Part shown: positions 57,470 through 64,000 of the stretch, one piece after another
Numbering within the stretch: the stretch's first letter is position 1
Layout: the number at the start of each line of letters is the position of its first letter
The notes under the pieces: generated by a model
Told to the model about the DNA's origin: nothing
Seen by the model: only the letters and a program-made list of their open reading frames with translations
Databases searched by the model: none
Assembly: GCA_023376005.1 (NCBI GenBank)
Contig: CM042157.1
Coordinates: forward strand, 16,311,089-16,375,088
DNA length: 64,000 nt
Direction: 5' to 3'
Source of the DNA: Doryteuthis pealeii
Lineage: Eukaryota; Mollusca; Cephalopoda; Myopsida; Loliginidae
Position numbers and translations under genes: made by a program

Positions 57470-58030
57470 CCTCCACAGTAGCATGATGCAACACAAGTCC
57501 AGTTTTCTAAAGCGGGGTTTAACAGGTTTGAATCCAGTGTTTGGTTAAATCGAAATTAACGGACATAAATTCCATTATTGTATGTCACCCCACCGAAAGA
57601 AAAAATACCAAAAAATCAGGGAATTAAACGAATTTAATGAAATTTTCAGTGTTGGTATATTAATGAATAAAATATACAATGCACTAGTTATTTTATTTAA
57701 AAACTTTTACATTTTTTAGGTCAGTTAACTTTGAACCACGTATCTTTGAGAATCTGTGTTACGCCTCAAAGATACGTGGATCAAAGTTAACTGACCTGAA
57801 AAAATGTAAAAGATTTGAAATAAAATTACGAGTGTATTATATATTTTATCTATTAATATATAAATACTGAAAATTTCATTAAATTCGGTTAATTCCCTGA
57901 ATTTTTTTTCTTTCGGCGGTGTGACATACGATGTTTGAATTTAGGTCAGTTAAGTTCGATTTAACCCAGAGTTTTCTTTCTCCTAGACTGGTTACTATAC
58001 CTATGTTAAAGAGCCCATTCTCTAGAATGT
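57470..58030 (-). repeat. SINE family 2 split by a MITE
   Basis: The SINE 3' end (CCAACCCCTCCACAGTAGCA, GGGGTTTAACAGGTTTGAAT) resumes after the MITE at 57964 with CCCAGAGTTTTCTTTCTCCT and AGACTGGTTACTATACC. Confidence 0.6.
57546..57964. mobile_element. 419-bp palindromic MITE nested in a SINE
   Basis: Ends TTAAATCGAAATTAACGGAC and its complement GTTAAGTTCGATTTAA. The arms pair over almost 200 bp, with a near-perfect centre AAAGATACGTGG.../CCACGTATCTTT. Flanks GGTTAA and TTAACC could be a target duplication. No transposase. Confidence 0.7.
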
Positions 58031-58429
58031 ATAAACTCTTAATTACTAATATAGATTTAAAAGTTACAGCATTCAAGAATCTTAGAAACGTGAAAATTAA
58101 TTGATTTAATAGCAAAACTGATTAAAACTATTTAATTTTACTTCTATAGTGAAACATTACCCGATCCCATTAGCATTAACGTAACTAATTAGAATTACTG
58201 AAATCAAAAGGATTAATTAAGTTAAATTAGTGTTAATTGCTGTAATTCTGTACTGTCCTAGATCTGATTTTTTTTTTAAAGATTATATTGATTTTATTTC
58301 ATGCGATGAAGCATTGTCAACCACTAATACCAGAGGGAATAAACTATTTTGCAATATTCTAGAGGGGTGGAGTACAATTCGAAACCCCCGGATGCTTTTG
58401 ATGAGGTTGTTAAGTTGACAAACTACACT

Positions 58430-58515
58430 GGATGTTCTAGTTTGGTTACTTTGTTTAATGGCATTTCAACATTCATGGGTTATTTAATGCCAGAGCCACC
58501 CTCGTACAAGAAAAG
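58430..58515 (-). repeat. LINE-type 3' tail fragment
   Basis: TTTAATGGCATTTCAACATT and CATGGGTTATTTAATGCC, identical to the tail of the SINE at 59120-59335. Confidence 0.55.
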
Positions 58516-58529
58516 TAGTGGTTTGGTTT

Positions 58530-59110
58530 GTTTTGTTTTACGGCATATCAACCTCAGTGGGTCATTTAATGCCGATAGTTTTGAAATAAATCCATTCTTA
58601 ATGGATAATACAATTTTTTTATAAATACATTTTTCTATTTAACCCATAGATGGGAACCTGACAGGTACTACCACTCCGGGTCAGAGTGGACCAGGGAGCA
58701 ATGGTGATGAATGGGGTGCTCCACATTCCCCAAACCTCCAAAACTGGAACCTCACCATCAGATAGAGTTTAACGTCATTCCCAAGACATGTAGACCCTCA
58801 GTCACCACCTTCTAGCACCCATATGATAAAAAGGGCTTGGGGCTTGCCATAAGGACAATAGGGTTGGGAAAATCATATAGGTGCTAGGGCTTGACGTGAC
58901 CAGCAGATTGATCGGAGGGGGCCTCTCAGACCGCCCGTCTAGCCCAAGATAGGGCCAAAGTGGAGTATTGCATGCCATGAACTGCTCATCCACCTGGGCT
59001 CTATCCTTAAGCATCACAGGTCGCCACCTACGGCCAACAGGTGGCCCCATTGGGGGAGTCTTACCCCTCTGCAGAAGTGAAGTCGGTGCATTCTAACGCC
59101 CCAGCCGACA
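58530..59110 (-). repeat. LINE 3' UTR, longest copy (~580 bp)
   Basis: Plus strand from TTTTACGGCATATCAACCTC to CCCCAGCCGACAGGGTGG. A direct partner of the 53350 and 44480 copies, with about 250 bp more at the right. It probably represents most of the LINE's 3' non-coding part. Confidence 0.6.
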
Positions 59111-59119
59111 GGGTGGTGG

Positions 59120-59335
59120 ATACTTTGGTTTGGTTACTTTGTTTAATGGCATTTCAACATTCATGGGTTATTTAATGCCAGAGCCACCCTCGTACAAGAA
59201 CAGTAGTGGTATTATTCAACTCATAGCTGGGGAATAAAGGGTTTCATATCTTTCCAAAGTGTATTAGCCCGAAAGTGAAAGGCTAGGGTTGCAGTTCAGC
59301 ACGGTAGCCACTACGCCACGGTGACAACCTCCTGC
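59120..59335 (-). repeat. tRNA-headed SINE with LINE-type tail, full length
   Basis: Minus strand: GTGGCGTAGTGGCTACCGTG head, CTGAACTGCAACCCTAGCC, body CGGGCTAATACACTTTGG, then the tail GGCATTAAATAACCCATGAA and TGTTGAAATGCCATTAAAC. Head from a tRNA and tail like the LINE 3' end is the usual SINE-LINE partnership. Confidence 0.65.
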
Positions 59336-59379
59336 TCTTGACAAGTCAGCGAGACGACATCAAAAGTCCGGGCAAGGGG

Positions 59380-59680
59380 GTTCATACTTTTCCCAAGGGT
59401 ATTAGTTTGAAAATTAATGTAATAGCGCGACTGGAGTTTGAATTCACTTACTATGATGTCGCAGTCCACCCCTACGCCAAGGGGACAAAACCCTGCTGTT
59501 GGCAAGTCCTCGAGACGACATCCAGAGTTCCGACAAAGAGGTTCGTACCTTTCTTAAGTATTTTTTTACACCTTTGATGATATTACTTAAGGTACAAACT
59601 CTCTGACATTGGATTCATACTCCCCACCAGGCAATATCTTTTTAAAAATTAATCATTACACCGCCCGGATGATTTCTTTT
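59380..59680 (-). repeat. two degraded SINE fragments
   Basis: TTCATACTTTTCCCAAGGGT and, on the minus strand, GGCGTAGGGGTGGACTGCG head-like sequence (59460-59480). A further piece at 59595-59680 has the minus-strand head GGCGGTGTAATGATTAAT. Confidence 0.45.
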
Positions 59681-59769
59681 GATAGTATATATTAAAAAAA
59701 ACAATATTTGGCATTAGATAACCCACAAGTGTCGATGTGTCCTTAAAACAACGTATTTTATGTGTAGAG

Positions 59770-59884
59770 TTTAGGGGACTGCGTCCAGTACTCAACGTAA
59801 TGGCTGTGACTGGAACTCAAACTAACTTAAAAAGATATCGCAGTTCAACACGTAAGCCATTACGCCTCGGGGATTCCCCTGAGC
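59770..59884 (-). repeat. tRNA-headed SINE head next to the mariner fragment
   Basis: Minus strand: GAGGCGTAATGGCTTACGTG and GTTTGAGTTCCAGTCACAGC. It cuts the mariner frame, so it inserted into or joined it. Confidence 0.5.
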
Positions 59885-60170
59885 TACCCTGAATGCCGAA
59901 CTCGCATGATATTCTCTGCATGCTACTCGCCGGATTGGTCTCGAAATCCACAGTTTTAGGACTGCCAGACCTTACCTTGTCACCGATGTTTTTGTAACCC
60001 GGGCAAGATTTCTTGAACCATCTGGTTATAGTACTGCGATCAACTGCACCTTCAACTTTCACACAACAAATGTCTTTTGTTGCTTCCGCAGAGTTATCGT
60101 CCAGTTTAAACTTGTAAAGCATAAGTTCCTGAATTAGACTACGTTTCACGTTCATCTGCGCAGCTTTCAA
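59885..60170 (-). pseudogene. mariner-family transposase, N-terminal DNA-binding part
   Basis: From the ATG at 60170 the frame reads VKRSLIQELMLYKFKLDDNS, AEATKDICCVKVEGAVDRST, ITRWFKKSCPGYKNIGDKVR, SGSPKTVDF, then ETNPASSMQRISCEFGIQGS. This is the paired helix-turn-helix (homeodomain-like) that binds mariner inverted repeats: the WFKKF-like helix, the DK-RSG-P linker and the start of the second HTH. The DD(E/D) catalytic domain is missing because the frame passes into a SINE. Intact over about 95 residues, so the truncation may be fairly recent. Confidence 0.8.
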
Positions 60171-60194
60171 ATCTTATACGAAGTGAAACATGGG

Positions 60195-60455
60195 AAATGG
60201 ACTCGTCGCCCCGAGTTCAATTCCTGGATGTGGTAATTGCATTTCACTTAGCGCTAATACCCTTGGGAAAGGTATGAATCCTACTCTCCCTCCAGCTATG
60301 GATAAATAGCAGGACAGGTTGGGCTCTTTAAACTTGGTTAGGCAACTGGTCTAGGAGAAGGAAAACTCTGAATTCAAACCTGTTGAACTACGCTTAAGAA
60401 ATTGACCTTGTGTCACATCCTGCTCTTGCGGGGGAGTTGGTAAATACATATACGA
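60195..60455 (+). repeat. tRNA-headed SINE, family 2, with complete 3' end
   Basis: CCCGAGTTCAATTCCTGGAT box B, the CTCCCTCCAGCTATGGATAA body, GGCAACTGGTCTAGGAGAAG, AATTCAAACCTGTTGAACTA, and the end TGCTCTTGCGGGGGAGTTGG. Useful as the reference copy. Confidence 0.6.
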
Positions 60456-60955
60456 AGTGAAGCAATGCATAACATGTCAGCGCACCAACTATCTTAATAT
60501 TACCCACCAGACTGAGAATTTTCACGGTTTGAACCGCTTCGGTCATGTGATGTTCGCACCACCATCTAGCACGTACCAAAAGCAGATAAGCATCACTAGA
60601 AAATCAGGATTTACATTTTTACATATCATCTTGGGTTATTTGGACAGTCTCATTTTTAACCAGAGGGTGTGGCAAGATGATAACGGTCGTATAATTAAGG
60701 AACATGAGTATAAATCAATAATATATTAATGAAAAATAAAATGGCAACACCTTGTTGCAGGCGAAAGTTTATTTTAACCCGAGTGCATGGGGGAACTGCT
60801 GACTACTGTTAATATATTCTCTCTAGTTTTTAATAACTTTTCATATTAATCTGTATGAAATCATCTATTGTAATCCAACTACAGGCTGATTGAAAAGTAA
60901 CTCCCTATTTTAAATTATTCATAATTTTCGTACCAAAGTAGTGAAATACTTTTAA
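60456..60955. other. unclassified sequence, no gene supported
   Basis: Open frame 60457-60729 includes NITHQTENFHGLNRFGHVMF, unrecognised. Near 60890 CAGGCTGATTGAAAAGTAAC resembles a mariner end (GATTGAAAAGTAACTCCC), possibly linked to the transposase fragment 700 bp upstream. Confidence 0.3.
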
Positions 60956-61560
60956 TTGGTTGGTTGGGATTTATGGCATATCAACCCTTGTTGGATTATT
61001 TTAAGACGTTTTGTTTTAGTCATTTCTGTTGTGTATTCAATTTTTTTTTCAAGCTCAGTTTTTGAAACACATTAAAAAAAATTTTTTTTTGGTCTATTTA
61101 ACCCATAGATGGGACATGTACTACCACTCCAGGGAAGAGGGGACCTGGAAGTAATTGTGATAAAGAGCTTTCAAAGAGCTTCAGAATTAGATCTTCATCA
61201 TTAGATGCAGTTTAATGTCATACCAAGGATATTAATACCATCAACCACCGCCTTCTAGCACATATATGATACAAAAGGTTGGGGGTTGTCATAAGAGCAA
61301 AAAGGTTTGGACAATCAAGCAAAGATTTGACGTGATCAGCCGATTGATCGGAAGGGGCCTCTCCGTCCGTTCTTCTAGCAGAAGTAAGGGCTAAAGTGGA
61401 TTTTTGAATGTCATGGATTGCTCAGCCACCAGGAGTTCGTCTTTAAGCATCACGGGTCACCACTCAAGGTCAACAGGTTGTCCTATTTTTACCACTCTGC
61501 AGGTGCATTCGGCATATTCTACAGTCCTGGTAACCCGGCTAACACTTTTGACGCACTTGT
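60956..61560 (-). repeat. LINE 3' UTR, diverged copy
   Basis: TTATGGCATATCAACCCTTG, TTTAACCCATAGATGGGAC, TACCACTCCAGGGAAGAGGG and CGATTGATCGGAAGGGGCC in the order of 58530-59110, with many substitutions, so an older insertion. Confidence 0.6.
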
Positions 61561-61639
61561 AGTTTTGTTGCGATAACAAATGACACAGATAATTCTTATC
61601 ACTTAAATCAAACTTATAGTCAAAAGAGAAGACTTAGAC

Positions 61640-61915
61640 GAATCCTGATTGGTCAAAATCCTGGCGGAAAAACCCTTATTTGGAATTCTTCTTCCTATAT
61701 TCATTATAAATAAAAAATCACTTTTTTATTTCATCAATTGATTTATATAGAACAGAGACATGGAGAACCCGAGGTACTTTGTTGAAAGCAGGCTCCGAAA
61801 GCCCAGTAAGCAAGTGTTTATTAGTATGATCGATTGGCAAATGGAACTAACAAGGGTGAACAAGAGGAAAGCGGCAAGATCCCCGCCCCCCCAAAAAAAA
61901 AAGAACAAAAAAACT
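61640..61915 (+). promoter_or_regulatory. promoter-like stretch before a short open frame
   Basis: GATTGGTC (inverted CCAAT box) lies at 61648-61655, GGCGGAAAA (E2F-like) at 61663-61671, and TATAAATA near 61704. An ATG at 61760 opens MENPRYFVESRLRKPSKQVF, ISMIDWQMELTRVNKRKAAR, then a C-run. The frame is less AT-rich than its surroundings and then enters a SINE. It could be the 5' end of a gene or of a retroelement. No homology recognised. Confidence 0.25.
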
Positions 61916-61924
61916 ACGGGCTAT

Positions 61925-62300
61925 ATGCTCAGGGTTGTGGCACCTCACTTTGCAAGCTAGACTTCCAGACCATTGTTAGTGAGTTAGATTCTCATTGGGC
62001 GCCGCATACCTCTGGCCTTGTGCCATATCTAAGCTTAGTCAATAAGGGCACCTCACGTGGTGTAATGGTCAGCAAGCTAGATTTCCAGACCATTGATAGT
62101 GAATTCGATTCTCATTGGGTGTCCCATACCTCTGGCCTTATGCCACATCTAAGCTAAGCTTAGTCAATAAGGGCACCTCATGTGGTGTAATGGACAGCAA
62201 ACTAGATTTGCCTACCATTGATAGTGAGTTCGATTCTCATTGGGCGCCTCGTAGTTCTGGCCTTGTGCCACATCTAAGCAAAACTTTGTAAATAACCATA
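61925..62300 (+). repeat. three tandem tRNA-headed SINE units (family 3)
   Basis: Units near 61930-62043, 62044-62166 and 62167-62300. Each has a CACCTCA(C/T)GTGGTGTAATGG-type head, GAGTTCGATTCTCATTGGG box B, and CTGGCCTTGTGCCACATCT with a TAAGCTTAGTCAATAAGG joint. The first head is degraded. Head-to-tail trimers are unusual for SINEs, which normally integrate singly. Confidence 0.7.
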
Positions 62301-62870
62301 TGCTCAGGATTGTTTGCATCTCTCTACTCTTTATCTATTCTGAAATAAAATTGGTTTTAGAACAGAAGCAGCTGGTCCGAATACCCACTTATTTGGACTA
62401 TTTGCTGCCTTGTGGAAATTTAGCTGGGGCGTGATCACTCCTGGGTCCCTGGGATTGATAGTAAGATGTTGTCGAGACCTGAAACTTTCAATGACCCAAG
62501 ATAAATAATAACGGACGAGGTATTGCAGCGCGTTAAAAAAACATAATGTAAAAGTCACGTCGGTGGATTGGCCCGTGTTCCTTTAGGGGGACGGAATTTT
62601 GGAGGGCTTGTTTAACTATTTGCCTACCAAATTTTCCCCACGGTTGTATCAAATCGCCTTGGTATTTTTTTTTTACTTGTATGATGGAATATTTCAAAGT
62701 TCACTGGATATTAACTTCAAGACTGATTCTATTTAAATGAAATCTTATTGTTGTAATCTGGGTCATTCTGCTCAATTATAATGAACTAACCATCAGTTTT
62801 TGTACTTTGTTTGGGTTTGGTAGGAGAGCCGCTGTAAACAGTATAAAGTAGGCAAAAAGTTAAAACTTTA
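62301..62870. other. no recognisable gene
   Basis: Mixed composition. An open frame at 62331-62558 (-) is unrecognised. A run of T at 62668. Confidence 0.3.
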
Positions 62871-62919
62871 CTTTATACACTCCACCCCAATTACAACGGG
62901 AATGGTTCGCGTTGTTAGC

Positions 62920-63155
62920 GAAGGGTAGTCCATGTGGTGTAACAGCTAACGTGCTGGCCTGTGAACCGCAGTAAGCGAGTTCGAACTCAAGTTACGCTAA
63001 TTCGTTTACTTCTTGGACTAATACCCTCTGGAAAGTTTGAACCCACCCATCCACAATTATGGGTTAAATAGTACCACTACTATTCTTCTACAAGGACGGC
63101 TTTGGCATTAAATAACTCTTGAAGATTGATATGTCATGAAACAAAGGAGCTAAAC
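62920..63155 (+). repeat. tRNA-headed SINE with LINE-type tail
   Basis: GTCCATGTGGTGTAACAGCT head, GCGAGTTCGAACTCAAG box B, TTGGACTAATACCCTCTGG body, and GGCATTAAATAACTCTTGAA tail ending TGATATGTCATGAAAC. Sister of 59120-59335, opposite orientation. Confidence 0.65.
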
Positions 63156-63236
63156 CAAACCGTTTTAGCGAGTTTGATTCCCACTGTGTGGCTCATACTT
63201 TCGGCCTTGTGATAAACTAATGTATACTAGTGCCTG

Positions 63237-63440
63237 TTTAGTTTGGTAGAGTGTCAGACTAGGAACCACAAGGTCCCGATTCGAGACCGCCCCCCTCCCC
63301 CAACAGCGTATGAGTAGCACAGGGATCTGTACGGTAAAGTGAGGAGCTGATGGTAGTTGTGGCGCCCCACATCAGAATCTCCTTGGTCAAGTGCAAGAGA
63401 AAAAGGGGGTAGACTCCCTCGCCGTCTGTCTGATACCAAT
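63237..63440 (+). repeat. SINE family 4, left member of an inverted pair
   Basis: TTTAGTTTGGTAGAGTGTCA (box A-like) and CCCGATTCGAGACCG (box B) form the head. The body ends GACTCCCTCGCCGTCTGTCT then GATACCAAT. Confidence 0.65.
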
Positions 63441-63487
63441 TTTAGGCCTTCCTACAAAATTTATAATAACGAGAGCGGATCGTTTAG

Positions 63488-63672
63488 TTGGTATCAGACA
63501 GACGGCGAGGGAGTCTATCCCTTTTCTCTTGCACTTGACGAATGTGATTCTGATGTGGAGCGCCACAACTACCATCAGCTCCTCACTTTACCTCACAGAT
63601 CCCTGTGCTACTCATACGCTGTTGGGGGGGCGGTCTCGAATCGGGGACCTTGTGGTTCCTAATCGGACACTG
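63488..63672 (-). repeat. SINE family 4, right member of an inverted pair
   Basis: Near-exact complement of 63237-63440, separated by a 47-bp loop. Transcripts reading through would form a ~190-bp hairpin. Confidence 0.65.
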
Positions 63673-64000
63673 TACAGTTGGCCATGAGTTCGAGTTTCGC
63701 TAGATGCTCCGTAATTTCTGTCCTTGAGCCAAGCTAGTTACTATTGCAATAACTTATTCACAACAAAGACATTTGAATTAATAACGAGACTGATTTTAAA
63801 CTTTATTTTATTTTTTATTACAGCAATGACATTTGATTAGTGTTTATTGTTCTTGGGGGAAAAAACGTATCGGAAATATATTGACGTAACAAAGTCGTAT
63901 GAATTTTTTTCTTCTTTAGAAATTCAAATTAAATCAGGAAATTATTCTGGTTCTAATTTGTAACACTAATCGATAATAAATTGAATAAACCCTCTGATAT
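63673..64000. other. SINE fragment then AT-rich end of window
   Basis: ATGAGTTCGAGTTTCGCTAG and TCTGTCCTTGAGCCAAGC (63680-63735) are a family-3 box B and body. Nothing recognisable follows. Confidence 0.4.

Overview
The window looks like a stretch of an animal nuclear genome, probably an invertebrate. It is AT-rich and crowded with dinucleotide runs (AT, AG, AC/GT), GAAA-type purine tracts, tRNA-headed SINEs, fold-back elements, and decayed LINE, Penelope-like, LTR and mariner pieces. I see no bacterial gene organisation. No complete protein-coding gene can be supported. Most long open frames are translations of simple repeats. I cannot name the species. Layout: positions 1-9730 (block A) hold a chain of repeats. 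From about 9730 to 18799 the same sequence returns as a reverse complement (block B, matching A from about 9497 back to about 677). An exactly 100-base N gap follows at 18800-18899, then about 2.1 kb of other sequence, and then block A again in direct orientation (A', about 21038-30829). A, B and A' differ mainly by short indels in homopolymers and microsatellites, so a fold-back read or unmerged assembly copy explains them at least as well as a real palindrome. Each block carries a LINE C-terminal remnant, a fold-back element with a hammerhead-like hairpin, mariner-type MITEs, several SINEs, a purine tract, a small palindromic MITE, a perfect-core type I hammerhead ribozyme inside a ~375-nt direct-repeat unit, and an LTR-like element bounded by TGTTA/TAACA. 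Layout: 30830-64000 is not part of the triplication. It holds SINEs (including a tandem triple, an inverted pair and one with a nested MITE), a second LINE type with a recognisable but frameshifted C-terminus (33.5-34.1 kb), two minisatellites (34.8-35.7 and 45.7-46.9 kb), a 2-kb polypurine tract (50.6-52.7 kb), a Penelope-like C-terminal remnant (48.5-48.8 kb), an ~870-bp dispersed family of unknown class, and the N-terminal half of a mariner transposase (59.9-60.2 kb). Three short open segments bounded by plausible splice signals (37968-38064 +, 39218-39373 +, 52994-53095 -) are the only hints of host exons. The most interesting signals are RNA structures. One is the complete minimal type I hammerhead in the ~375-nt retrozyme-like unit. 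The other is a recurring hairpin (CTGAnGA, one extra base, a stem, then GAAA) found in several otherwise unrelated repeat tails, one of them directly downstream of the Penelope-like remnant.
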